This document shows positions 49,841 through 58,177 of a stretch of DNA of 64,000 nt, piece after piece. The DNA comes from DATHTC01 sp963746805 (GTDB lineage Bacteria; Actinomycetota; Thermoleophilia; Gaiellales; Gaiellaceae), in the NCBI GenBank assembly GCA_963746805.1, contig CAVVCQ010000008.1, positions 1,178,001-1,242,000 on the forward strand. The letters are read 5' to 3'. The position numbers and the translations under genes were made by a program. The stretch's first letter is position 1. Every line of letters starts with the position of its first letter. Below the pieces are notes generated by a model. That model saw nothing but the letters and a program-made list of their open reading frames with translations, did not search any database and had not been told where the DNA came from.

Positions 49841-51054
49841 ATTCCGGCGCTCCACCGCAACCGCGACTTCGTGCTGCTCCAGGCGGGGCAGCTGCTCTCG
49901 GGTCTCGGCTCGAGCGTCACCGGGATCGCGTACCCGCTGCTCGCGCTCGCGGTGACCGGGTCGCCGGCGCAGGCGGGCCTCGTCGCGTTCGCGCGGATCC
50001 TCCCGGCGCCGCTCCTCTCGTTGCCCGCCGGCGTCCTCGCCGACCGGGTCGACCGGCGGCGGCTGATGATCGGCGCGGACGCCGTGCGCGCGACAGCGCT
50101 GGCGCTGCTCGGCTCGGCAATCGTCCTCGACCGCGTCGAGCTGTGGCAGATCGTCGCGGTCGCGGCCGTGGAGGGAGCGGCGTCGGTCGTGTTCGGCGCC
50201 GGGGAGGCCGGCGCGCTCCGCTCGGTCGTGCCGCCGCCGCAGCTCCCCGCCGCCGCGGGTGCGCAGGAGGCGCGGCACGCGGTCGCCCGGGTCGCCGGCC
50301 CGCCGCTCGGCGGGGCGCTGTTCGCCCTCGGCCGCGCCGTCCCGTTCCTCGCCGACGCCCTCTCCTATGCGGCGTCGACGCTCGCGCTCGTCGCGATGCG
50401 GACGCCGTTCCAGGAGCCGCGCGACCCGAGCGGGCCGGGCTGCGCGCCCAGCTGGCGGAAGGCTTCGCGTTCCTGTGGCGGCGGCCGTTCTTGCGCGCGT
50501 GCGCGTTCGTCTACGGCCTCGGCAACTTCACGATCCCCGCGCTGCTCTTCACCGTCGTCGTGGTCGGGACGGCGCAGGGCCTGCCGCCGGCGCGGATCGG
50601 TCTCCTCACCGCGGCCTTCGCGGCCTGCACGCTCGCGGGCGCAGTGGCCTCGCCGCTGTTCCGGCGCTCGCTGTCGGTGCGCGCGATCCTGCTCCTCGAG
50701 CTCTGGCTCGCGCTCGGCGCCGCAGCCTTCCTCGTCCACCAGAGCGTCTACCTCCTCGTCGCCGGGATGCTCCCGCAGGCGGTCGTGCTGCCGGTGACGG
50801 ACTCGGTGGTGAAGGGGTACGGGATCGCCGTCACGCCGAACCGCCTGGTCGGCCGCGTCGAGAGCGTGCGGCGCACGATCGCGCTCGCCGTCGCGCCGCT
50901 CGGGCCGCTGGTCGCGGGGCTGCTGCTCGACGCGGTCTCTGCGCGGACGACCGTCGGCGTGATCCTCCTCGGCAGTCTCGCGCTCGCCGCCTGGGCGACG
51001 CTGAGCCCGGCGATCCGCGACGCGCCCACGCTCGCCGAGCTTGACGACGCCTAG
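49841..51054 (+). CDS. MFS transporter (one apparent single-base deletion)
   Basis: About 404 residues if one base is added near 50427 (span 1214 = 405 codons - 1), with twelve helices. ALHRNRDFVLLQAGQLLSGL and PAGVLADRVDRRRLMIGAD (the MFS loop A motif) place it with enterobactin-exporter/macrolide-efflux-like MFS proteins. The conserved start would be IPALHRNRDF, whose first codon is ATT 49841 directly after the mqnA stop; GTG 49871 would cut the first helix. A rare ATT start or a lost base are both possible. Last gene of the quinone block. Confidence 0.78.
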
Positions 51055-51227
51055 GAGGTCCGGCGAAATCGCGACTGCGGTACTTGTCGCGCTTGGTCGA
51101 GTGAGGGCACCGTCCTCAATCACCCAATCGGTACGACGAAGAAGCACTCGTGCCCCGTTACGTTCGCCCAGTGACCCGACATGGGCTTTGACTGCCGTGA
51201 CGACGGTGGACGAGCGATGAGGCCAGC

Positions 51228-52007
51228 GTGCCGCCGCGCTCTCGTGGCGAGCCCGACGTCGTGACGGCAGTCGACTCCGAGAAGCGGGAGCCGTTCTGGA
51301 GACGGCACGTCGGCGCTGTTCTCGTCGGTGGATTCGCCGTCCTCCTCGCCGTGAACGTCGTCATACAGCTGTGGGAGAAGGGCGACGTCGCCAGGTGGCT
51401 CGCAGAGGCGCCGGAGGGATGGGCCTACGTCCTGTGCTTCGGTCTCGTCTGGTTCGACGCGGTCATTCCGATCTTCCCCGGCGAGACGACGCTGAGTGCC
51501 GCGTCGACCCTCGCTGCCGAGGGCGACGAGCTCGAGCTGGGACTCGTCATGCTGGCCGGCGCGCTCGGCGCGATCGTCGGGGACTCATCGCTGTTCTGGA
51601 TCGCGCGCAAGAGCGCGGCGAAAGTACAAGGCCAGCTGGACCATGCGCTCGAGAGCCGGAAGCTTCGCGCCGCGTGGGACGCTCTCGACCGCTCTCCCGG
51701 GCTCATGATCGTCGCCGGACGCTACGTCCCCATGATGCGCTTCGCGGTGAACGCATCCATGGGGCTATCGGACATTCCCTACCGCCGCTTCCTCTTCTGG
51801 TCGGTCGTCGGCGGAGTCCTGTGGTCGGTGTACACATGCGCGCTGAGCTACAGGGTCGCAACGACGCTTTCTGGCTTTCCGCTCGCATCGCTCGTCATCT
51901 CCTCGCTCATCACGTCCGCGGCATTGGCGGCGATCTACTTCGTCGATCGACGTAGGAGCAGAGCGGCTCGAAGTGCTGAGCCAAGTCCCGCCGGATCCGA
52001 CAACTAG
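51228..52007 (+). CDS. DedA/VTT-family membrane protein
   Basis: A 259-residue protein of the SNARE-associated (VTT) fold. GWAYVLCFGLVWFDAVIPIF and FPGETTLSAAS mark the first re-entrant region; LGAIVGDSSLFWIARKSAAK and IVAGRYVPMMRFAVNASMGL (the Arg of the GRxxPxxR motif) the second. DedA proteins act as lipid scramblases/flippases for undecaprenyl phosphate or phospholipids. Start GTG 51228 or GTG 51261. Nothing is seen in the 173 bases upstream apart from a possible promoter space. Followed by a YihY gene. Confidence 0.85.
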   Translation: MPPRSRGEPDVVTAVDSEKREPFWRRHVGAVLVGGFAVLLAVNVVIQLWEKGDVARWLAEAPEGWAYVLCFGLVWFDAVIPIFPGETTLSAASTLAAEGDELELGLVMLAGALGAIVGDSSLFWIARKSAAKVQGQLDHALESRKLRAAWDALDRSPGLMIVAGRYVPMMRFAVNASMGLSDIPYRRFLFWSVVGGVLWSVYTCALSYRVATTLSGFPLASLVISSLITSAALAAIYFVDRRRSRAARSAEPSPAGSDN

Positions 52008-52067
52008 AGCGCCCGCCCCGACCTTGGGTTGCGTCGCGAGGGACCCGGGCCTTCGAAGGAAGAGACG

Positions 52068-53009
52068 ATGAACGACTCCGCGCGTCGACCTCCCGAGGCG
52101 AGCGAGGATGGGAACGAGCAGATCCTGGACGCCGGTATCGACGAACGCGCGCGCGTCGGATTCAGGGCAGCGACCGCCACCGCAAGAACCGCACGGCTCG
52201 TGTCACTCGCAGTCCCCTCGCGAGCGCTGGAACGCAACCGACGGGTCGCGGCGAGCGTTCTCGCTGGCGGCATCGCCTACCGGCTGTTCCTGTGGTTGCT
52301 GCCCTTCGGCCTGATCGTCGGTGGTGCGCTCGGCCTCATGGACGCCGACGGCGTCGAAGAAGCGGTGACGAGCGGTGGCCTACCGGCCGCAGTCGTCGAC
52401 ATGGTCGGCGACGTCGCGCGAGCCGCAGAGTCGGACTGGTGGTGGCTCCTCGGGATCGGCGTGCCGCTCCTCCTCTGGGCGGGGCATACGGGCGCGAAGG
52501 CAGTCCAGCTCATTCACTCGCTCGTCTGGGACGAACCTCCTCCTCGTACCAGACCCCTGCAAACCTCGCTTGCCTTCACAGGCGTCCTGTGCGCGTTCAT
52601 GGCGGCCGTCGCACTCGCCTGGTGGCTTCGCGAAGAGTCGTGGCTCGTCGACCTCCTCGCGGCGGCGCTCACCATCGTGCCGCTGGCCGGTCTCTGGGTC
52701 CTGGTTTCCCTCCACCTTCCGCACGGGGATGCTCGCTGGCACGCGCTGCTACCGGGCGCCCTCGTCGTCGCGATCGGATTTCAGGTGCTCCACGGCTTGG
52801 TGGTCAACTTCCTCGTGCCGAAGCTCGAGAAGGCGACGACGCTGTACGGCAGCCTGGGCGCCATGACGACGCTTCTCTTCTTCATGTACATCGTCGGGAG
52901 GCTCGTCGTCACCGCGCCTGTCCTGAACAGCTCGCTCCACGCCGAGATCCGCCATGGTGTTGCGGTCCGTGATGACGCGTCGACGCCGGCGGACACATCA
53001 GCCGGGTGA
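52068..53009 (+). CDS. YihY/virulence factor BrkB-family membrane protein
   Basis: A 313-residue protein with six helices after an acidic tail: VAASVLAGGIAYRLFLWLLP (the AxxAYxxxxSxxP-like first helix, here with RLFLWLLP), WWWLLGIGVPLLLWAGHTGA, LQTSLAFTGVLCAFMAAVAL and GSLGAMTTLLFFMYIVGRLV. The last block with YGSLGA is the YihY signature. The family is of unknown function, possibly lipid transport or proton-related export. ATG 52068 follows GAAGGAAGAG. Confidence 0.85.
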   Translation: MNDSARRPPEASEDGNEQILDAGIDERARVGFRAATATARTARLVSLAVPSRALERNRRVAASVLAGGIAYRLFLWLLPFGLIVGGALGLMDADGVEEAVTSGGLPAAVVDMVGDVARAAESDWWWLLGIGVPLLLWAGHTGAKAVQLIHSLVWDEPPPRTRPLQTSLAFTGVLCAFMAAVALAWWLREESWLVDLLAAALTIVPLAGLWVLVSLHLPHGDARWHALLPGALVVAIGFQVLHGLVVNFLVPKLEKATTLYGSLGAMTTLLFFMYIVGRLVVTAPVLNSSLHAEIRHGVAVRDDASTPADTSAG

Positions 53010-53023
53010 CGATGGGCCACCGA

Positions 53024-53830
53024 CTAGGACCGTGAGCGTGACGAGCGCCGACGGCCGTCGAACGCATCGACGGCCGAGCGGACGGTCGGGAAGAACTGGT
53101 CTGCACCGAACTTCGCCGTGAGCTCGGTCTCCTGGAAGATCTCCCGCTGGCGTCCCTTGAGACGGGCGACGGCGACCGTCACGCCTCGGTCGGCCAACTC
53201 GTCATGGAGTTGCTCGAGCGTGTCGATGGCCGTGGCGTCGAGATAGGTCCACGCCTCCGCGTTGAGGACGAGCCATTCGACGTCGTCGGCGGCGTCGACG
53301 AGTGCGAGGACTCGCTGGCGCATGTGCTCGGAGTTGACGAAGAAGAGTGGTGCGTCGAAGCGGTACACGATCAGGCCGGGGCGCGCCTCAACGTCCTCCC
53401 AGCGCTCGATGTCGTGGTATCCGTCCACGTCCTCGACCTTGCCGAGAACAGCATCGTGCGGCCTCGCGACGCGGTACAGGAAGACGCCGATCGAAAGGCC
53501 GATGGCGACGGCGATGCCTCCGACGACGCCGAACACGAGCACACCACCGAACGCGGCGATCGCAAGTCCCACCTCTGCGGGGCGGACCCGGCGGAGCCTC
53601 CAGACAGAGCGGATGTTGAAGAGCCCGAGCGCGGCGACCACGACGATCACGCCGAGGGCGGCCTGGTAGCGGTTCGATCAGAGGCATGAGGAACAGCAGG
53701 AAGAGCCCGACGACGACGGCCGCGGTCAGCCCCATGACCTGAGTTCGTCCTCCGGAGTCGTCGTTGACCGCCGTCCTCGACCCGCTCCCCGACACGGGCA
53801 GCGCGCTCGAGGCGCCCGCGAGGAGCTGGG
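53024..53830 (-). pseudogene. SulP-type anion transporter with STAS domain, 5'-truncated
   Basis: What is left is the last third of a SulP transporter: SALPVSGSGSRTAVNDDSGG, ALGVIVVVAALGLFNIRSVW, VFGVVGGIAVAIGLSIGVFL, and a full STAS domain (IVYRFDAPLFFVNSEHMRQR, LNAEAWTYLDATAIDTLEQL). The first eight or so helices are absent. One extra base near 53675 also splits the frame. The open frame continues upstream into the C-terminus of a K+ channel without a stop, so a deletion seems to have joined the two genes. The STAS part may still be made, but anion transport cannot work. Confidence 0.7.
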
Positions 53831-53940
53831 TACCGCCTCCTCGAGGGAGTGCGGCAGCAGCCGGCGGAGCCGCGCCGAGGTTCCGTTGGGCACCTTCATC
53901 GCGAGCTAGTGCTGTCGCGACTCCGTGGCTACCGCGGCAT

Positions 53941-54399
53941 CTGACGGTGCACGACGAGGCCGTCGACGACCGGGTCAGCGCGGCCTCGATTCGCGCCAGT
54001 CGCTTCTCGATCTGACGCAACTCCTCCGCTGCCGCAAGGTCGGCGCCAGAAGGCGTTACCTCGACGCGCGAGCGCGCGACGAAGGTGCTCGTGATTGCGG
54101 CGGTGATCACGGTCAAGAAGCCGATCCCGAGCAGCATCACCGCAACCGCGAGCAGGCGGCCGGCGAACGACACCGGCACGTTGTCGCCGTACCCGACGGT
54201 CGTGACGGTCTGTGCGGCCCACCAGAGCCCCGATCCGATCGACGGAAACTGCTCGTGGTCGATGAGCGTCATCAAGGTGCCCGCCCCGAGGGTCATCGTC
54301 GTCGACACGGTCGCGATCACCACGGCGGCTCCGCGTGGCGTCGTCGCCCTGGCACACCCATCTGTCCAGGCTTCGTTCGAACCGCGTCTGGTCGGCCAT
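53941..54399 (-). CDS. Two-helix potassium channel (one apparent +1 frameshift; 3' end merged with the SulP remnant)
   Basis: About 153 residues from ATG 54399 to the last recognisable channel sequence. After one base near 54351 is removed: RATTPRGAAVVIATVSTTMT (helix 1), then pore helix and filter LWWAAQTVTTVGYGDNVPVS (TVGYG), then LLAVAVMLLGIGFLTVITAA (helix 2) and a coiled-coil tail LRQIEKRLARIEAALTR. This is a small voltage-insensitive K+ channel. Its true stop is unclear because the frame stays open into the truncated SulP gene; the 3' limit given is approximate. It follows the small Ala/Val protein by 13 bases and belongs to the DUF6325 operon. Confidence 0.72.
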
Positions 54400-54412
54400 C
54401 TCCGAGCTCGGG

Positions 54413-54583
54413 CTAGATCCGCCGGCGGCGACCTGGCCTCCCGGGCGTCACAGCCGCGGCTACGACCGCAGTCTTCGCCACAGGTGAGGGGCCGGGTGTC
54501 ACGGCCTTGGCCACGACGGCGGTCTTCGCCACCGGGTGGCCGATGACACCGACACGTCCTACACGTCCTGGTCCGAGAGGCAT
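54413..54583 (-). CDS. Small basic Ala/Val-rich protein with an internal repeat
   Basis: A 56-residue protein starting at ATG 54583, one base after the DUF6325 stop. It holds a tandem repeat, PVAKTAVVAKAVTPGP then PVAKTAVVAAAVTPGR, and ends in a basic GRRRRI. Similar short proteins with a VAxTAVVAGTA core accompany DUF6325 genes in actinobacteria as I recall, which supports that it is real. Function unknown; the hydrophobic, Gly-free repeats could form a membrane-associated helix. Confidence 0.6.
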   Translation of the reverse strand: MPLGPGRVGRVGVIGHPVAKTAVVAKAVTPGPSPVAKTAVVAAAVTPGRPGRRRRI

Positions 54584-54584
54584 C

Positions 54585-55071
54585 TCAGTCTCCTTCCGTT
54601 GCGCGCGCTTCATCGGCCTCGATGGAGGCGATGATCGCTTGAATGGGAATCCTTCCGTTGGCGATCAGCTGGCCACCCGAACGCCGTGCAGCCGACGCGA
54701 ACGGCGCGGCCCACAGGTTCTCCCAGATGAGTACCCCGGCCGTGCTGCCAGGGTCCATCGCAGCGGCGAGGTGCTCCACGTCCTCCGCCGCCAGGAGCTC
54801 TGCCAGCTGAGCCTCGACCGCCTGAAGCGGCCCGAGCTCTTCGATGTCGGAGAGCTCCATCGCCTCGACGACGCCGTCCTCGTTCTTGCGTCAGGATGAG
54901 CACGTCGATCACGCGAATGGTTCCGGCGTCGACGAGGGCGAGCAGCTCCTTCGCCATCTCGCCCGTGAAGTTGCTCGCGCCGGCCGGGAACTCGACGATG
55001 AGGTAGTCGACAGGCCCCAGTGAGTCGAGATCGGTGTTCTGGTCTACCGGGTCAGTCGTGGTGTCGGTCAT
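54585..55071 (-). CDS. DUF6325-family protein (one apparent +1 frameshift)
   Basis: About 161 residues after removing one base near 54888 (span 487 = 162 codons + 1). LGPVDYLIVEFPAGASNFTG, ELLALVDAGTIRVIDVLILT, then AMELSDIEELGPLQAVEAQL, STAGVLIWENLWAAPFASAA and GGQLIANGRIPIQAIIASIE match the DUF6325 pattern: GPVDY start, ELSDxE, and WENxWA. The family is soluble and of unknown role, often near stress genes. ATG 55071 overlaps the upstream small membrane gene as ATGA. Confidence 0.78.
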
Positions 55072-55279
55072 GAAGACCTCCCCTTAGTACGCGGTTGCGG
55101 CTGCCGTCTGTCGGAGACCATGTAGGCCACGATCAGGGCCGCCGGGAAGAAGACGCAGGCTGAAGAGGAAGTAGAGGAAGAAGCTGTGCCCCTTACGGGC
55201 AGCAACTCGGGCGGGCCAGAAGGCGATCGCCACCCAGATGATGATGAAAAGGATCGATCCAAGCCACCAGCCAGAGCAT
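55068..55279 (-). CDS. Small membrane protein (two apparent +1 frameshifts)
   Basis: About 69 residues after removing one base near 55261 and one near 55155 (span 212 = 70 codons + 2). The repaired protein reads GSILFIIIWVAIAFWPARVA, then RKGHSFFLYFLFSL, then VFFPAALIVAYMVSDRR: two helices joined by a basic loop with the KGHSFFLYF motif common in short actinobacterial membrane proteins encoded beside DUF6325. ATG 55279 follows GGAGG. First gene of the five-gene minus-strand operon, 69 bases after the 20-base regulator-site candidate. Confidence 0.6.
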
Positions 55280-55347
55280 CTCGACCTCCGTTTCTAGGGT
55301 GTCCGCTCGTTCGTCCCGGGACTATGGGCGCCGCGGCGCCGGCCGTT

Positions 55348-55367
55348 CCTCATACCGATTGCATGAA
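55348..55367 (-). promoter_or_regulatory. 20-base conserved site, left copy
   Basis: Read on the minus strand this is TTCATGCAATCGGTATGAGG, identical over 20 bases to 58124-58143. It lies 69 bases before the first gene of the DUF6325/K+ channel operon and points toward it. The right copy points toward its own operon in the same way. Confidence 0.65.
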
Positions 55368-55378
55368 CTTGCACCTCG

Positions 55379-55725
55379 TCACGGGTCGAGCAGCTCGAGT
55401 GCTTCCTCGACGTCGTAGCCGAGCGCGAGGGCGACCTTCGGGACGCATTGGACGACTCGCGCAGCGCCTGTCACCGGCGTCACCGCGTCGAGGGTGGCGA
55501 CGATCTCGTCGCTCGTAGCCCCGGCTGCGAGGGCGTGCGCGACGGCGTGCTGGAACGAGGAAGGCGCCGCATCGACGGCGATCGTCAGCGGCGATGCGCA
55601 GGAGTGCCTCGGTCCGCTGCGTCCATGACCGAGGTTACGAACGAGCTTCCTGCCGAGGCGATCATCTCGAGGAGCGCGTCGTCGTGCACGGCGAGCCGGC
55701 GAAGGTGCTCCTTGTAGTCGTCCAT
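55379..55725 (-). CDS. Carboxymuconolactone decarboxylase-like protein (two apparent +1 frameshifts)
   Basis: About 114 residues after removing bases near 55620 and 55589 (span 347 = 115 codons + 2). Repaired sequence: YKEHLRRLAVHDDALLEMIA, then VMDQRTEALLRIALTIAVDA, AAPSSFQHAVAHALAAGATS, EIVATLDAVTPVTGAARVVQ and PKVALALGYDVEEAL. The helical repeat and EAL..IA/H pattern fit the CMD family (AhpD-like), but the CxxC pair of AhpD peroxidases is absent (SFQH in its place), so peroxidase activity is unlikely. It follows the large LuxR regulator by 42 bases. Confidence 0.75.
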
Positions 55726-55767
55726 CGTGGCTGCACGGATTCGACCTCGTGCAGCGCTGCTCGCGCG

Positions 55768-58042
55768 TCATACCTCCTGGGTGAGATTTGCCCGCGGCGG
55801 GTAGAGCGAGCTTTCCAGGAGCCCGACCTCGACGGCTCGCTCGATCGCCTCGCTGCGCGAGGAAGCGCCCAACTTGCGGTAGATCGAGACCGCTTCGGTC
55901 TTGACGGTGTTGCGCGAGATGAACAGCCTGGTCGCGATCTCAGGGACCGTGAGATGGGTAGCGAGGTAGGGAAGCAGCCGGAGCTCTGCGCCGGTCAGGC
56001 TCATCGCCCAGGCACCGGCCGGCCCGGAGGTCGCCGCCAGGCGCTCGCGAAGCTCGCGGGCCTCCTCGACGAGAGAGCCCAGGTCCGGGCGGAGCTCGAG
56101 CACGCGCTCGGCCTCGCTGAAAACGGTGCGGGCGGCGCTCGCTTCGCCGAGCGCGAGATGCGCGCGTGTGAGTTCGAGCCCGACTTCGACGGACAGCCAG
56201 GGAAGGCCGTGGTCGAGCAAGGGTCGCAAACGGTGGGCGCGGGCGAGCGCCGCTCGCGCCTCCTCACGTCCTCCCTCGTGAAGTGCGACCCGTGCCGTCG
56301 CAGCGTGCACGAGTGCGCTGGTCGAGTAGTCACCGAGGCCCTTCTCGTCGACGATCGCTTGTGCCGCCCGTGCGCGTTCGGCTGCCTCGCCCCAGGCCCC
56401 CTGCTTAGCCGCTCTGAGCGCGAGCAGTGCCATGGCCAAGGGCAACGTCGTCGCCCGGGGCGCCGAGGGCCTGCGCCTCAGTGATAGATGCGTTTAGGTC
56501 TTCCGTCTCACGATCGGCGGCGCCGAGCAGCCCATGCGCAAGACCCCGCATACGGAACGAGCCGGGGATCCACCAACTTCCCGGTGGGAGCCGATCGAGT
56601 GCCAGAGTCGCGGCGGCGAGCGCATGTTCGGCACCGTCCCGCATCATGTGCGCGCGCAAGGTTGCGATCCACGGCTCGATCGTGGCGCTGCCATCCGCCA
56701 GAGGGCCCGTCGAGGTCGCCCCGTCTGCGAGAGCCAGCAACCGCTCCGCATCTTCCGGCCGCCCGGTCAGCACGCGGATCCAGGCGCCGTAGACGGCGAG
56801 TACAGGATGCTGCACCAGCTCGTCCTCACCGAACCACCCGAACCATTCCTCCGCGGTCCGCATCCGGCCGTCGAAGTAGAGCGGCAGGAGAACGCCCTCG
56901 ACCAAGTTCGCGACGGTGCTCGTCTCGCCCGCTGCGTGCCCGTAGGCGACCGCTTCCTCGATCAGATCGTTGGCGATGCACCAGGCCATCGCACGACGGT
57001 TTAGCTCGGCCACCACGTCCGGCTCGTTCCGCTCGAGCTCGTTCCGCAGCAGCTGACCGAAAAGGTGGTGGTAGCGATACCACTCGCGCCGCCGATCCAG
57101 TCGCAAGACGAAGCCGTTCGCGCGCCCGAGCGTGTCGAGCGTGTGTGCGGAGCCCGTCGTCTGGAGCACGGCATCGCAGAGCCCGCCCGACATACGCTCC
57201 AGCACGGACGTGTACTTGAGGAAGGTTGCTTCCTCGGCCGGCACCCGCGAGAGAAGCTCATCGCGGAGATACTCGGACACGAACCGATCGTCGCCCTTGA
57301 AGCCCCCGCCACCCAGCGAGCCCGCCGCGCCCGTCTGCATCGACAGCGCCGCGAGGTACAGGCCTGCAGGCCAGCCCTCCGTCCGCTCGGTCAGATCGGA
57401 CAGCTCGCCGCCATCGAGCTCGACTCCGGCAGCTCCCAGTAGCAGCGCAGCCTCCTGCTCGTCGAGCCGGAGGTCCGCCACGCCGATCTCCTTGACCTGC
57501 CCGTTTGTCCGCCAGCGGGCAAGCGGCAGTGCCGGCTCCTCCCTGCTCGCGATCGCGATCTGCGAGCCGGGAGGAACGTACTGGACGAGCTCCGCGAGCA
57601 CGTCCAGACAGGAAGGATTGGCGACGAGGTGCAGATCGTCGAGGGCAAGCACCAAGGGACGCTCGAGTGCGGCCAGGGCGCCCCCGACACGCGGGACGCG
57701 CTTCGGCCAGGTGGATCCCCCTGGGCCGGACAACGCGTCGAACACCTCGGGCGAGACCGGCTCGACTCGGTGAATCGCGGCTGCGATGTAGCGCAGGAAC
57801 ACGACGGCGTCGCTGTCTCGCGCGTCGAGCATGACCCACGCAAACGGACGCGGATCGGCCTCGGCCCAACGCGCGAGAAGCGTCGTCTTGCCGTACCCGG
57901 CGGGCGCCACCACGGTCACGAAAGGCACGCGCGCTGCACTCAGCCGTGCGATCACGTCCTCCTTGGCGACAGTGCCGGGCCGGATCGACGGCGCCCCGAG
58001 CTTGATCTCCGCGAGGTCGAAGGGGACGTCCGTAACAGACAC
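55768..58042 (-). CDS. Large ATP-binding LuxR regulator, MalT/LAL type (one apparent +1 frameshift)
   Basis: About 757 residues after removing one base near 56437 (span 2275 = 758 codons + 1). Walker A VVAPAGYGKTTLLARWA, Walker B LVLALDDLHLV, sensor IAIASREEPALPLARWR, then winged-helix (EWYRYHHLFGQLLRNELER) and TPR-like repeats, and a C-terminal LuxR HTH LTVPEIATRLFISRNTVKTE. This is the STAND-type MalT/LAL layout: an inducer and ATP drive activation. TAGCAT nine bases before GTG 58042 with TGGTCA at -35 gives its promoter. It sits between two operons, each preceded by the same 20-base site. Confidence 0.88.
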
Positions 58043-58051
58043 TCGGACGCA

Positions 58052-58080
58052 ATGCTAAAGAGAGGGTTCGAGCCTGACCA
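58052..58080 (-). promoter_or_regulatory. Promoter (TGGTCA-17-TAGCAT) of the LuxR regulator
   Basis: On the minus strand TGGTCA (58075-58080) and TAGCAT (58052-58057) are 17 bases apart, and the -10 ends nine bases before GTG 58042. It lies within the divergent region that also contains the right 20-base site. Confidence 0.5.
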
Positions 58081-58123
58081 CTGGCGTGCCGCAGCTGCCG
58101 ACCGCAGCTCCACGAAGGCTCAT

Positions 58124-58143
58124 TTCATGCAATCGGTATGAGG
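58124..58143 (+). promoter_or_regulatory. 20-base conserved site, right copy
   Basis: TTCATGCAATCGGTATGAGG, exact partner of the minus-strand copy at 55348-55367. It lies 35 bases before the ATG of the membrane protein that starts the sulfatase operon and on the far side of the LuxR promoter. Confidence 0.65.
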
Positions 58144-58177
58144 CACAGAGGCGGGATTACAGGCGATGCTCGGCGTG

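Noticed and set aside
55327..55340. GGCGCCGCGGCGCC palindrome after the CMD-like gene
   Set aside because: Self-complementary GC runs of this length are frequent in such GC-rich DNA; it may aid termination but I have no support beyond symmetry.
58062..58080. GGGTTCGAGCC followed by ACCA, resembling the end of a tRNA
   Set aside because: The T-stem does not pair over five bases and no D-arm, anticodon arm or acceptor partner exists upstream; it overlaps the LuxR promoter.
55348..58143. A 2.8-kb transposon bounded by 20-base inverted repeats
   Set aside because: No transposase or target-site duplication is seen, and both copies stand at promoter distance from the next gene in the same relative orientation, which suits operators.
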